Assembly: GCA_018261895.1 (NCBI GenBank)
Contig: JAGTRT010000004.1
Coordinates: 92,191 to 156,190, forward strand
Origin: Pseudomonadota bacterium
GTDB lineage: Bacteria; Pseudomonadota; Gammaproteobacteria; Burkholderiales; Rhodocyclaceae
Reading direction: 5' to 3'
DNA: 64,000 bases
Of the stretch, positions 7,143 to 15,825 are shown piece by piece (position 1 is the first letter of the stretch; every line of letters starts with the position of its first letter). The notes beneath the pieces are model-generated. The model saw nothing but the letters and a program-made list of their open reading frames with translations, was not told where the DNA came from and did no database searches. The translations under genes and the position numbers were made by a program.

Positions 7143-8561
7143 ATGCATGAACAAAGCGAACCTCGTTACCTGGTCAACAAGACCTACGACGAAATCCGCA
7201 TCGGCGATTCGTCGAGCCTGACCCGGACACTGATGCCCGAAGACGTCAAGCTGTTCGCCATCCTGACCGGCGACGTCAATCCCTCGGTGATCGACCCGAC
7301 CTATTCCGAGAGTGGCCTGTTCCGCGAAGTCATCGCCCACGGCATGTGGAGCGGCTCGCTGATCTCGACCGTGCTCGGCACCCAGTTCCCCGGCCCCGGC
7401 ACCATCCTGATCGACCAGTCGCTGCATTTCGCCCGCCCGGTGACCATCGGCGACACCATCACGATCACCGTGACCGCCAAGCAGAAGTTCGATCACAACC
7501 AGCACGTCAATTTCGACTGTGTGTGCACCAACCAGGAAGGCCTGCAGGTCGTGCGCGGCACGGCCGAAGTGCTGGCCCCGTCGGAAAAGGTTTCCCGGCT
7601 GCAGGAAGTGCATATGCCGGAGATCCGCATCGACGACAAGCACGAGCGCTACATCCACCTGCTGGAGCGCGTCAGGGGCCTGGAGCCTATCCCCACGGCG
7701 GTCGCCCACCCCTGCGATCTGGAATCGCTCAAGGGGCCGGTCATGGCCTTCCAGGCCGGCATCATCGAGCCCATCCTGGTCGGCCCGGAAAACAAGATCC
7801 GCGCCGTTGCCGAGGAATTCGGCCTCGACCTCTCCGGCATCCGCATCGTCAATGCCGCGCACAGCCATGACTCGGCCGCGCTGGCCGTCTCCCTGGTGCG
7901 CACCGGCGACGCCGAGGCCCTCATGAAGGGCAGCCTGCACACCGACGAGCTGATGGGCGAAGTCGTCGCCCGCGCCAACGGCCTGCGCACCAGCCGGCGG
8001 ATCAGCCACGTCTTCCTGATGGACGTGCCGACCTATCATCGGCCGCTGCTCATCACCGACGCCGCCATCAACATCGCGCCTACACTCGAAGACAAGGTCG
8101 ACATCATCCAGAACGCCATCGACCTGGCCCACATCATCGGCATTCCCGAGCCCAAGGTCGCCATCCTCTCGGCCGTCGAGACGGTCAATCCGAAGATCCA
8201 GTCCACGCTCGACGCTGCAGCCCTGTGCAAGATGGCCGACCGCGGCCAGATCAAGGGCGGCATCCTCGATGGTCCGCTCGCCTTCGACAACGCCGTCTCC
8301 ATCGTCGCCGCCAAGACCAAGGGCATCAAGTCCGCCGTCGCCGGCCACGCCGAAATTCTCGTCGTGCCCGATCTCGAATCCGGCAACATGGTCGCCAAGC
8401 AGCTCGAATATCTGGCCAACGCCCTGACCGCCGGCATCGTGCTCGGCACCAAGGTGCCCATCGTGCTGACCAGCCGCGCCGATTCCGCCGAAACCCGTAC
8501 CGCATCGTGCGTCATCGCCGCACTGATCGCCCATCACAAACGCAAAACTGGAAACGTCTGA
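7143..8561 (+). CDS. Bifunctional MaoC-like hydratase / phosphate acyltransferase
   Basis: The 472-residue protein has a hot-dog MaoC domain (about residues 10-140) fused to a phosphate acetyl/butyryltransferase domain (about 160-465). The second converts acyl-CoA and phosphate to acyl-phosphate and CoA, feeding the kinase encoded next. In the MaoC domain the motif usually read as DxNPxH is DVNPSV: Asp44 is kept but Val49 replaces the catalytic His. The hydratase may therefore be inactive, although REVIAHG is retained. The stop lies one base before ackA. The fused architecture beside ackA is known from other proteobacteria; the acyl substrate cannot be read from sequence. Confidence 0.9.
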   Translation: MHEQSEPRYLVNKTYDEIRIGDSSSLTRTLMPEDVKLFAILTGDVNPSVIDPTYSESGLFREVIAHGMWSGSLISTVLGTQFPGPGTILIDQSLHFARPVTIGDTITITVTAKQKFDHNQHVNFDCVCTNQEGLQVVRGTAEVLAPSEKVSRLQEVHMPEIRIDDKHERYIHLLERVRGLEPIPTAVAHPCDLESLKGPVMAFQAGIIEPILVGPENKIRAVAEEFGLDLSGIRIVNAAHSHDSAALAVSLVRTGDAEALMKGSLHTDELMGEVVARANGLRTSRRISHVFLMDVPTYHRPLLITDAAINIAPTLEDKVDIIQNAIDLAHIIGIPEPKVAILSAVETVNPKIQSTLDAAALCKMADRGQIKGGILDGPLAFDNAVSIVAAKTKGIKSAVAGHAEILVVPDLESGNMVAKQLEYLANALTAGIVLGTKVPIVLTSRADSAETRTASCVIAALIAHHKRKTGNV

Positions 8562-8562
8562 C

Positions 8563-9744
8563 ATGAAACAAGGCATCCTGACGATCAACGCCGGATCGTC
8601 GTCCATCAAATTCGCCCTTTTCCCGCTGGCTCACCCGATCTCCCAGGAAGCCGAAGTCTCCGGTCAGATCGACGGCATCGGCACCAAGGTCACCGTCATG
8701 CTGGCCAAGGACAAGGCCGGCAACAAGATCGCCGACCTGCCGGTCGCCGGCGAACAGGTCAATCACGACCTGGCATTCGACGCGCTGCTCAAATGGTTCC
8801 AGGCCACGCAAAGCGGCTGGGAAATCGTTGCCGTCGGCCATCGCGTCGTCCATGGCGGCGAGCGCTATTCGCAACCGACCATCGTCGACAGCACCGTGCT
8901 CAGCCACCTCACCAGCTTCATCCCGCTTGCCCCGCTGCACGAACCCCATAATGTGGCCGGTATCCGCGCCCTGCAAACCTTGCTGCCCGACGTGCCGCAG
9001 GTCGCCTGTTTCGACACGGCCTTCCATCGCAGCCAGCCGGATGTCGCCCAGACCTTCGGCCTGCCGCGCGCCCTGTCGGCCGAAGGCATCAAGCGCTACG
9101 GCTTCCATGGTCTGTCCTACGAATTCATCGCCCGCGCCCTGCCCCAGCATTCGCACCGCGCCTCAGGCCGCGTCGTCGTCGCCCACCTGGGCAACGGCGC
9201 CAGCATGGCCGCCATGGTCAATCGCAAGTGCGTCGCCACGACGCTCGGCTTCTCGACCATCGACGGCCTGCTCATGGGCACGCGCTGCGGCAATCTCGAC
9301 CCGGGCGTCATCCTGCACCTCATGGAAACCAAGGGGCTATCGGTCAAGGACATGACCAAGATGCTCTACAAGGAATCCGGCCTGCTCGGCGTTTCCGGCA
9401 TTTCACAGGACATGCGCACTCTGCTGTCGAGCAACAAGCCGGAGGCCCAGGAGGCCGTCGACCTGTTCTGCTACCGCATTGCCCGCGAACTCGGTTCGCT
9501 CGTCGCGGCGTCCGGCGGCATTGACGCACTGGTGTTCACCGGCGGTATCGGCGAACACGCTGCCGAAGTCCGCCGCCGCGTCTGTCTGCAGTCCGAGTGG
9601 CTGGGCATCCGCCTCAATCCGGAAGCCAATGCCCGGCACGATATCGTGATCAGCGCCGGCAACAGCAGCGTCGACGTACTTGTCATCCCGACCAATGAAG
9701 AATGGATGATGGCGCATCACGCACAGACCCTGCTCGCGCTCTAA
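8563..9744 (+). CDS. ackA: Acetate/propionate kinase
   Basis: This 393-residue acetokinase family enzyme interconverts acyl-phosphate plus ADP with carboxylate plus ATP. It opens with the ASKHA-type phosphate loop ILTINAGSSSIKFALF and contains VVHGGERYSQP, FDTAFH, RYGFHGLSYEF and VAHLGNGASM, all hallmark segments, plus FTGGIGEHAAEVR near the C-terminus. Length is normal (about 395-400). It directly follows the phosphotransacylase fusion and ends at a strong terminator. Together they form a substrate-level phosphorylation route; acetate versus propionate preference is not determinable here. Confidence 0.95.
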   Translation: MKQGILTINAGSSSIKFALFPLAHPISQEAEVSGQIDGIGTKVTVMLAKDKAGNKIADLPVAGEQVNHDLAFDALLKWFQATQSGWEIVAVGHRVVHGGERYSQPTIVDSTVLSHLTSFIPLAPLHEPHNVAGIRALQTLLPDVPQVACFDTAFHRSQPDVAQTFGLPRALSAEGIKRYGFHGLSYEFIARALPQHSHRASGRVVVAHLGNGASMAAMVNRKCVATTLGFSTIDGLLMGTRCGNLDPGVILHLMETKGLSVKDMTKMLYKESGLLGVSGISQDMRTLLSSNKPEAQEAVDLFCYRIARELGSLVAASGGIDALVFTGGIGEHAAEVRRRVCLQSEWLGIRLNPEANARHDIVISAGNSSVDVLVIPTNEEWMMAHHAQTLLAL

Positions 9745-9764
9745 ACAAAAATATTTTTTTGCAC

Positions 9765-9802
9765 TGCCCCGGTCGTCGAAAGATGCCGGGGCATTGTTTT
9801 TT
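9765..9802 (+). terminator. Rho-independent terminator after ackA
   Basis: TGCCCCGG pairs with CCGGGGCA across a 13-base loop, followed by TTGTTTTTT. It ends the fabI-to-ackA group. Confidence 0.85.
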
Positions 9803-9848
9803 CTGACTTTTTTTACCCCGTCAGCATCCAGACAGTGGAACTCACAAA

Positions 9849-9895
9849 CTACCGTATCTAGTCAAGATATTGCCTTCGGACACTATATCTAGTAG
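9849..9895 (+). promoter_or_regulatory. Tandem NrdR boxes upstream of nrdJ
   Basis: ACACTATATCTAGTAG at 9880-9895 fits the NrdR box consensus (ACAC-A-T-ATAT-T-GTGT-like). A weaker match, CTACCGTATCTAGTCA, lies at 9849-9864. The shared TATCTAGT octamers are exactly 31 bases apart, three helical turns, which is the usual spacing for paired NrdR sites. NrdR represses ribonucleotide reductase genes when dATP is high. Confidence 0.72.
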
Positions 9896-9954
9896 CTTTG
9901 CAACATTCGAAAATTAATAACCCAGACAAACTGAATTTTGCAGAGGAGCCCTTG

Positions 9955-12741
9955 ATGAGCAAGATCGCCGAACAGCTTTCGTTGACTGACATCCCTGAAC
10001 CGCCGGAATTCGCCCCCTTGCCGGAGCAGGAAATTTCCAGCGAAGTGCTGATCGAGAAGTACGCCAAGGGTAAGGAAACCAATGTTCACGACGTGCGCAG
10101 ACGCGTCGCTTACGCCCTGGCCCAGATCGAGCAGGAGAAGGACCAGGCGCATTGGGAAAGCAAGTTTCTGTGGGCCCAGGAAAACGGTTTCATTCCGGCC
10201 GGCCGCATCAATTCCGCCGCCGGTACCGACCTGCAGGCCACGCTGATCAACTGCTTCGTGCAACCGGTCGGCGATTCCATCGTTGAAAACGTCGATGGCC
10301 GTCCGGGCATCTACACGGCCCTGGCACAAGCCGCTGAAACGATGCGTCGCGGTGGCGGTGTCGGTTACGACTTCTCCTCCATCCGTCCGCAAGGCGCCCG
10401 CGTCAAGGGTACCCAGTCGCGTGCCTCCGGCCCCGTTTCCTACATGCGCGTCTTCGACCGCTCGTGCGAAACCGTCGAATCCGCCGGCGCCCGCCGTGGC
10501 GCCCAGATGGGTGTCCTGCGTTGCGACCATCCGGATATCGAGGTCTTCATCCACGCCAAGGACAAGGGCGACCTGACCAATTTCAACATTTCGATCGGCG
10601 TGACCGACACCTTCATGGAAGCCGTCGATGCGGACGGTGACGTCGAGCTGTTGCACCGCGCCGAGCCCAATGCCGAAATGCGCTCGGCTGGCGCCTACCA
10701 GCGTGAAGACGGCCTGTGGGTCTATCGCAAGCTGCGCGCCCGTGACCTGTGGGACCAGGTCATGAAGTCGACCTACGACCACGCCGAGCCGGGCATCCTG
10801 TTCCTCGACCGCATGAACAAGGACAACAACCTCAATTACTGCGAGCAGGCCGAGTTCGATTTCGACGGCTTTGCCGAAGTCGTCCGCATTTCGACCCGCA
10901 TGCTCGACAACGTCCTCGACACCACCCACTGGCCGCTGGAGCGCCAGCAGCAGGAAGCGGCCAACAAGCGTCGCGTCGGCCTCGGCTTCACCGGCCTCGG
11001 CGATGCGCTGGCCATGCTGCGCCTGCGTTACGACAAGATCGAAGCCCGTGCCATGGCCGCCCGCATCAGCGAATTCATGCGCGATACGGCTTATCTGTAT
11101 TCGGTCGAACTGGCCAAGGAACGCGGTGCCTTCCCGCTGTTCAACGCCGAACTCTATCTTTCCGGCGGCAATTTCGCCTCCCGCCTGCCGAGCGACATCA
11201 AGGCCGAAATCCGCAAGCATGGCCTGCGCAATTCGCACCTCCTGTCGATCGCCCCGACCGGCACCATTTCGCTGGCCTTCGCCGACAACGCGTCGAACGG
11301 CATCGAGCCGCCGTTCTCCTGGACCTACAACCGCAAGAAGCGCATGCAGGACGGCACGATCAAGGAATACTCGGTCGAGGATTACGCCTGGCGCCTGTTC
11401 AAGCATCGCGGCGGCGATGTCTCAGCCCTGCCCGACTATTTCGTGACAGCCCTCGAGATTTCCGCCCAGGCCCACAGCGACATGGTCGCGGCCGTGGCAC
11501 CGTTCATCGACACCTCGATCTCGAAGACGGTCAACGTCCCGGGTGACTACCCGTACGAAGACTTCCAGGATCTCTACATGAGCGCCTGGAAATCCGGCCT
11601 CAAGGGTCTGGCCACCTACCGTCCGAACAGCGTGCTCGGCTCCGTGCTTTCCGTCACCAGCAGCGAGCCGGCCAAGGCCGAAGCCGATGCCAAGGCGCCG
11701 CAGGATTTCGTCTCCGACACCAACCGCCGCCTGTCGATCAAGAACCTGCCGGCACCGGTGCTGGCCAGCCTGCGCTGGCCGGGTCGCCCGAATCTGCCGG
11801 AAGGCAACCTGTGCTGGACCTACATGGTCGACTCGCCGATCGGCAAGTTCGCCCTGTTCGTCGGCCACGTCGAGCCGGAAGGCCGTGCCTGGCCGTTCGA
11901 AGTCTGGGCCAACGGCCCGGCCGAACCGCGTGGCCTCGGCGCCGTCGCCAAGACGCTGTCCATGGACATGCGCGCCAATGACCACGGCTGGCTGGAGATG
12001 AAACTCGAAGCCCTGGCCAAGACGCCGGGCGACTCCTTCGAAATGCAGATGCCGCCGCACGGCGAACGCAAGCGCATGCCGTCGGTCGTTTCCGCCATGG
12101 CCCAGGTTATCGCCTGGCGTTGCGAGCAACTGGGTGCCTTCAAGCACGAAGGTCCGACCCCGGTGAAGGACGCCCTGTTCAGCACCAAGGAACCGAAGAC
12201 CGGCACCGATGGCACGCTGTCCTGGACTGTCGACGTCAGCAACCCGTCGACCGGTGAAGACTTCGTGCTCGGCCTCAAGGAAATCACCCTGCCGGACGGC
12301 GTTACCCGCCCCTACTCGATGTGGCTCTCGGGCAACTACCCACGTGCCCTGGATGGCCTGTCCAAGCTGTTGTCGCTCGACATGCGCGTCCTTGACCCGG
12401 CGTGGATCGGCATGAAGCTGCGCAAGCTCATCGACTACTCCGAGCCGCTCGGCGACTTCATGGCCTTCGTGCCGGGTTCGCGCAAGCAGCAGACCTATCC
12501 GTCCACCGTGGCCTACATCGCCCAGCTCATCATCCACCGCTACGCCATGCTCGGCATCCTCGACGAGTCGGGTTTCCCGCTGCAGCAGATGGGCATCCTC
12601 GAAGCGCCGGAAGACACCACCAGCAACAAGGTGCTGCCGACCCAGGGCAAGCTGTGCGGCGAGTGCGGCAACCACACGATGATCCGCAAGGACGGCTGCG
12701 ATTTCTGCACGGCCTGCGGCGCAGTGGGCACCTGCGGCTGA
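9955..12741 (+). CDS. nrdJ: Adenosylcobalamin-dependent ribonucleotide reductase, active-site segment missing
   Basis: This 928-residue class II (B12-dependent) reductase normally reduces ribonucleotides to deoxyribonucleotides without oxygen or a second subunit. Seen are [11 protein letters not shown], the [13 protein letters not shown] loop, [43 protein letters not shown] and a C-terminal Cys-rich tail ([13 protein letters not shown]) that would re-reduce the active site. Between NNLNYCE (to residue 297) and QAEFDFDGF the conserved NPCGEQ loop and the following Cys pair are absent, about 35 residues, with the frame intact. GAGGAG upstream supports the ATG at 9955. Without the missing cysteines it should not catalyse reduction; see findings. 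Confidence 0.9.
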   Translation: MSKIAEQLSLTDIPEPPEFAPLPEQEISSEVLIEKYAKGKETNVHDVRRRVAYALAQIEQEKDQAHWESKFLWAQENGFIPAGRINSAAGTDLQATLINCFVQPVGDSIVENVDGRPGIYTALAQAAETMRRGGGVGYDFSSIRPQGARVKGTQSRASGPVSYMRVFDRSCETVESAGARRGAQMGVLRCDHPDIEVFIHAKDKGDLTNFNISIGVTDTFMEAVDADGDVELLHRAEPNAEMRSAGAYQREDGLWVYRKLRARDLWDQVMKSTYDHAEPGILFLDRMNKDNNLNYCEQAEFDFDGFAEVVRISTRMLDNVLDTTHWPLERQQQEAANKRRVGLGFTGLGDALAMLRLRYDKIEARAMAARISEFMRDTAYLYSVELAKERGAFPLFNAELYLSGGNFASRLPSDIKAEIRKHGLRNSHLLSIAPTGTISLAFADNASNGIEPPFSWTYNRKKRMQDGTIKEYSVEDYAWRLFKHRGGDVSALPDYFVTALEISAQAHSDMVAAVAPFIDTSISKTVNVPGDYPYEDFQDLYMSAWKSGLKGLATYRPNSVLGSVLSVTSSEPAKAEADAKAPQDFVSDTNRRLSIKNLPAPVLASLRWPGRPNLPEGNLCWTYMVDSPIGKFALFVGHVEPEGRAWPFEVWANGPAEPRGLGAVAKTLSMDMRANDHGWLEMKLEALAKTPGDSFEMQMPPHGERKRMPSVVSAMAQVIAWRCEQLGAFKHEGPTPVKDALFSTKEPKTGTDGTLSWTVDVSNPSTGEDFVLGLKEITLPDGVTRPYSMWLSGNYPRALDGLSKLLSLDMRVLDPAWIGMKLRKLIDYSEPLGDFMAFVPGSRKQQTYPSTVAYIAQLIIHRYAMLGILDESGFPLQQMGILEAPEDTTSNKVLPTQGKLCGECGNHTMIRKDGCDFCTACGAVGTCG

Positions 12742-12762
12742 CGTAGCAGGCAGTTCCAAATG

Positions 12763-12790
12763 AAACGCCCCGGCTCTCCGGGGCGTTTTG
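12763..12790 (+). terminator. Terminator after nrdJ
   Basis: AAACGCCCCGG and CCGGGGCGTTTT flank a four-base loop, forming a strong hairpin with a short T end, 21 bases after the nrdJ stop. Confidence 0.9.
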
Positions 12791-12820
12791 CTTTCATGGG
12801 TCCTTTTTCCGGGAAATGCG

Positions 12821-12862
12821 TATTTCAAATTTGGCTGTTTTTTCCGGTTGACCGTGAAATTG
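12821..12862 (+). repeat. Dispersed 40-bp repeat, copy 3 (intergenic)
   Basis: It reads TATTTCAAATTTGGCTG, TTTTTTTCC, GGTTGACCGTGAAATTGG. It lies 30 bases after the nrdJ terminator and 75 bases before the ECF sigma gene. Confidence 0.92.
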
Positions 12863-12936
12863 GCCACTCATGGCAAACTTGATCTCGGCCGGACCGCTTA
12901 TCAGGATAATATCCGGGCGCATTCACCCCGATCCTC

Positions 12937-13530
12937 ATGACCGAACGTTTACCCGATCAAGACCTCAGAACCGATGAAGGCCTGATGCTCGCCTACAAGG
13001 ACGGCGACGCAGCGGCTTTCGAGGTGCTTTATGGTCGGTGGCGCCGCCCGCTGTTTCGCTATGTGGCGCACCAATGCGGACAGGACGGGGCAAGCGATGA
13101 ACTCTTCCAGGATATTTGGCTCCGCGTGGTCAACGCCCGTCAGCAGTACGAGGTCGCCGCCAAGTTTTCCACCTGGCTCTTTCGCATTGCCCACAACCGT
13201 CTGGTCGATCATTGGCGCTCAAGCAACAGGATGCCGGTCGTCGACAGCGCACTCCCTGAAGACGAGGACGCTGATTTCACGGCGTCCATCCCTTCCCCGG
13301 ACGATGATCGCCCGGATCGCCGCGCCGAACGCAAAGCCCTGGCCGAACAGATCGTTGTCGCTGTTCAGTCGCTCCCGGATGTTCAGCGTGAAACCTTCCT
13401 GCTTTCCCAGGACGGCGAGATGAGCCTGGAGGAGATCGCATCCCTGATGGGTGTCGGGAGAGAAACCGTTAAAAGCCGCTTGCGCTACGCACTAGGCAAG
13501 TTGCGTCAGGAGTTGTCGAAATGGCGATGA
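12937..13530 (+). CDS. ECF-type RNA polymerase sigma factor
   Basis: This 197-residue sigma-70 family protein has only regions 2 and 4. Region 2 includes DELFQDIWLRVV and FSTWLFRIAHNRLVDHWR; region 4 includes LPDVQRETFLLSQDGEMSLE and the helix-turn-helix EEIASLMGVGRETVKSRLRY. An acidic linker of about 40 residues joins them. The gene overlaps the next by ten bases, the standard sigma/anti-sigma arrangement. The regulon and signal cannot be read from sequence. A palindrome GGATAATATCC sits at 12904-12914 just upstream and could be part of its promoter. Confidence 0.92.
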   Translation: MTERLPDQDLRTDEGLMLAYKDGDAAAFEVLYGRWRRPLFRYVAHQCGQDGASDELFQDIWLRVVNARQQYEVAAKFSTWLFRIAHNRLVDHWRSSNRMPVVDSALPEDEDADFTASIPSPDDDRPDRRAERKALAEQIVVAVQSLPDVQRETFLLSQDGEMSLEEIASLMGVGRETVKSRLRYALGKLRQELSKWR

Positions 13531-14279
13531 AACCTACAGATCAAGAGATCGGCGAGCTTTATCGGGAGGCCGGCCCATCCGGCCCGAGTGCGGAACTTGA
13601 CCGAAACATCCTGATGGCCGCGCGCGCCGCAGTCGAACCCCAAAGTACGCCTGCCCCGTGGTGGCCACGCTGGCGTCTGCCGCTTCAAGCCCTTGCCACC
13701 ATCTGTCTGGTCGCCATGCTGACCACCATGGTCGAACGCCACGAACCGCTGGAGCCTGCCATTCCCCCACTGGCCATGAACGACAATAGCGCTGCTGCCG
13801 ACAAACAGCAGGTCGCCTCCGCAGCACCGAGCCCGGCGCCCGTCGTTGGCGAATCGAGGGCGCGAATGGCCGATCAGGCGCCGGCGCCGAGGCGATCCGA
13901 AGCCAAAATGGCGGCACCGGTTCCAACGCCAGCCCCGGCTGCAACCGCCCAATTTCCGGCCGGCAGCGAAGCTGTTCTTTCGTCGGCACCTGCAGAACGT
14001 TCCGTTGCAACCGAATCGGCGGCTGCGGCGCCCATGGCCAGGCGTGAAGCGCTGGCAAGCCCCAGCGCGAAGGCTGCAGCAAGGGTTGCTGCCGATCAGG
14101 CCAAGTCGCCAAAGGACTGGCTGGATTCAATTCAGGCACTGATCAACCAGAATCGACTTGATGAAGCGAGGAAAAGCCTCGAAGCCTTTGCTCAGGCCTA
14201 TCCGGGCGAGGCTGTGCCTGATGGGATAAAGACAAAACTCAAGCTTGCTCCTGAGGGAGAGCGCTCAAAACAACCGTAA
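13521..14279 (+). CDS. Putative membrane anti-sigma factor
   Basis: This 252-residue protein has a short cytoplasmic N-terminus (residues 1-50, with DQEIGELYREAG), one hydrophobic segment at about 52-70 (LPLQALATICLVAMLTTMV) and an Ala/Pro-rich periplasmic region. It ends in a compact domain (KDWLDSIQALINQNRLDEAR) resembling a tetratricopeptide-type helical hairpin. Position and topology suggest that it holds the upstream sigma factor at the membrane. It has no zinc-binding HxxxCxxC motif, so it is not of the ZAS type. The anti-sigma role is inferred from overlap with the sigma gene. Confidence 0.72.
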   Translation: MAMKPTDQEIGELYREAGPSGPSAELDRNILMAARAAVEPQSTPAPWWPRWRLPLQALATICLVAMLTTMVERHEPLEPAIPPLAMNDNSAAADKQQVASAAPSPAPVVGESRARMADQAPAPRRSEAKMAAPVPTPAPAATAQFPAGSEAVLSSAPAERSVATESAAAAPMARREALASPSAKAAARVAADQAKSPKDWLDSIQALINQNRLDEARKSLEAFAQAYPGEAVPDGIKTKLKLAPEGERSKQP

Positions 14280-14355
14280 TCGGAAAATTTTTTAACCCCG
14301 TTTCCGAATGCTGATCGTTTAAGAGAGTACCTGCCAACTCAAAGGGACTCTCAAA

Positions 14356-15114
14356 ATGAAACCTGTCTTCCGCTTCATGACCTCGGCCATCATCGCCGCA
14401 GGAATTGCTTCCGTCTCCCACGCCACCAGCGTTACCGACATCCAGATCGTCAACCGGACGACCGGCGAACATCTGCCGACCTACCGGCATGAAGGCCAGC
14501 TCTGGATCGCCGGAAAGCCGGGTGATCGCTACGCCATCAACGTCATCAACAAGACCGGGGGGCGCATGCTGACCGTTGTTTCAGTTGATGGCATCAACGT
14601 CGTCAGCGGCGAAACCGCTGCGCAAAACCAGCGAGGGTATGTGCTGTCGCCAAGGGGCTCTGTCGAAATCGCCGGGTGGCGCAAGAGCGAGCGTGACGTG
14701 GCTGCCTTCTATTTCACGGCGGTCGAAGACTCCTACGCAGGCAGGACTGGCCGGCCGGACAATGTTGGCGTGATCGGCGTGGCTGCCTTCCGCGAATATC
14801 AGGAACCCGTTCCCGCCCCGGTTCAAGAAATGTCTGCCGCCCCAGCATCGGCCCCGATGCGCAGTCGCAATGAGGCAGCTGACAAGGCTGCCTCGCCCAT
14901 GGCCGAACGCAAGCTGGGCACTGGGCATGGTGAGCGGGTCTATTCGCCAACGCAGCAGGTTGATTTCAAACGGGCGAACAACGCGCCGGACGAGATCATC
15001 ACGGTTCGTTACGACTCCTATGCCAGACTCGTTGCGCGCGGAATCATTCCCTCTCACCGGCACTACAAGTCACCCAATGCCTTCCCCGGCAACTACGTGC
15101 CAGACCCGTCCTGA
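14356..15114 (+). CDS. Exported protein of unknown function, third gene of the ECF cassette
   Basis: This 252-residue protein has a Sec signal peptide (MKPVFRFMTSAIIAAGIASV, cleavage likely after SHA). The mature N-terminal domain contains GKPGDRYAINVINKTGGR, VVSVDGINVVSGETA and RGYVLSPRGSVEIAGWRKS, suggesting a beta-rich fold. A low-complexity Ala/Pro/Arg linker follows, then a C-terminal part with EIITVRYDSYARLVARGI. A good ribosome site (AAAGGGA) precedes the ATG. I cannot assign a function. Its place after the sigma/anti-sigma pair suggests an envelope target or sensor. It is followed by a terminator. Confidence 0.75.
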   Translation: MKPVFRFMTSAIIAAGIASVSHATSVTDIQIVNRTTGEHLPTYRHEGQLWIAGKPGDRYAINVINKTGGRMLTVVSVDGINVVSGETAAQNQRGYVLSPRGSVEIAGWRKSERDVAAFYFTAVEDSYAGRTGRPDNVGVIGVAAFREYQEPVPAPVQEMSAAPASAPMRSRNEAADKAASPMAERKLGTGHGERVYSPTQQVDFKRANNAPDEIITVRYDSYARLVARGIIPSHRHYKSPNAFPGNYVPDPS

Positions 15115-15128
15115 TTGCAACCAGAGGG

Positions 15129-15153
15129 CCTCGGATTTACATACCGAGGTTTT
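15129..15153 (+). terminator. Terminator fused to a dispersed repeat
   Basis: CCTCGG and CCGAGG flank a nine-base loop and are followed by TTTT, which is also the first part of the 40-bp repeat. Confidence 0.65.
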
Positions 15154-15189
15154 CAATTTTGGCCATTTTTTCCGGTTGACCGTAACATT
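15150..15189 (+). repeat. Dispersed 40-bp repeat, copy 4 (intergenic)
   Basis: It reads TTTTCAATTTTGGCCA, TTTTTTCC, GGTTGACCGTAACATTCG. It lies between convergent genes, immediately after the preceding hairpin. Confidence 0.92.
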
Positions 15190-15216
15190 CGCCCGGAAAC
15201 GCTCAACAGCCCGAGC

Positions 15217-15759
15217 TCAGGGCTTGTCGAGCCAAAATAGCGAGGTGATGGTCTTGGCATCGGTGATGCGGCCATCCCAGACCGCCTGCCTGGCTTCGGC
15301 CGGCGACAGCTCGACGACATCGAGGAATTCGTTGTGGTCGAGCTGTTTTTCGCCGGCCAGATGCAGGCCGCGGGCGGCGAAGATTTCGATGCGTTCGTCG
15401 GAATAGCCGATGCACGGATGCATCACGCCGAGATATTCCCACTCGCTCGCGACATAGCCCGTTTCCTCCTTGAGTTCGCGCTGGGCCGTATCGATGATGG
15501 CTTCGCCGTGATCGATCTTGCCGGCCGGCAATTCGAGGAAGACGCGACGTAGCGGGTAGCGGAACTGGCGCTCAAAGAGCAGGTTGCCGTTGGGCAGGAA
15601 GGCGAGAATCACCACCGCACCGGGATGGACGATGTACTCCCGGATCGACTCCTGGCCATTGGGTAGCTGGACGCGATCCTTGCGCACATGGAGCAAGGCG
15701 CCCTTGAACACCGTTTCGCTCGCGATCTCGGATTCGACCAGATGGCTATCGTGTGACAT
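15217..15759 (-). CDS. nudF: Nudix hydrolase, ADP-ribose pyrophosphatase type
   Basis: This 180-residue enzyme is expected to hydrolyse ADP-ribose or related nucleotide sugars to AMP and a sugar phosphate. The Nudix box is complete: GKIDHGEAIIDTAQRELKEE followed by TGY, with the catalytic REx2EE glutamates. Upstream RQFRYPLRRVFLELPAG is typical of the ADP-ribose subfamily. The ATG at 15759 follows GTGGAG at good spacing; a GTG four codons earlier is the alternative. It follows nuoN on the same strand but lies past a terminator, so it may be expressed separately. Confidence 0.88.
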   Translation of the reverse strand: MSHDSHLVESEIASETVFKGALLHVRKDRVQLPNGQESIREYIVHPGAVVILAFLPNGNLLFERQFRYPLRRVFLELPAGKIDHGEAIIDTAQRELKEETGYVASEWEYLGVMHPCIGYSDERIEIFAARGLHLAGEKQLDHNEFLDVVELSPAEARQAVWDGRITDAKTITSLFWLDKP

Positions 15760-15777
15760 TTCGGACTCCACAAATGG

Positions 15778-15802
15778 AAACGCCCCGACAGGCGGGGCGT
15801 TT
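15778..15802 (-). terminator. Terminator of the nuo operon
   Basis: AAACGCCCCG and CGGGGCGTTT are perfectly complementary around a short loop, 24 bases past the nuoN stop. Confidence 0.85.
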
Positions 15803-15825
15803 GATTGGATGACTTCAGCGTTTCA

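Noticed and set aside
9955..12741. nrdJ gap explained by an intein or intron
   Set aside because: The anomaly is missing sequence, not inserted sequence, and the reading frame continues without interruption.
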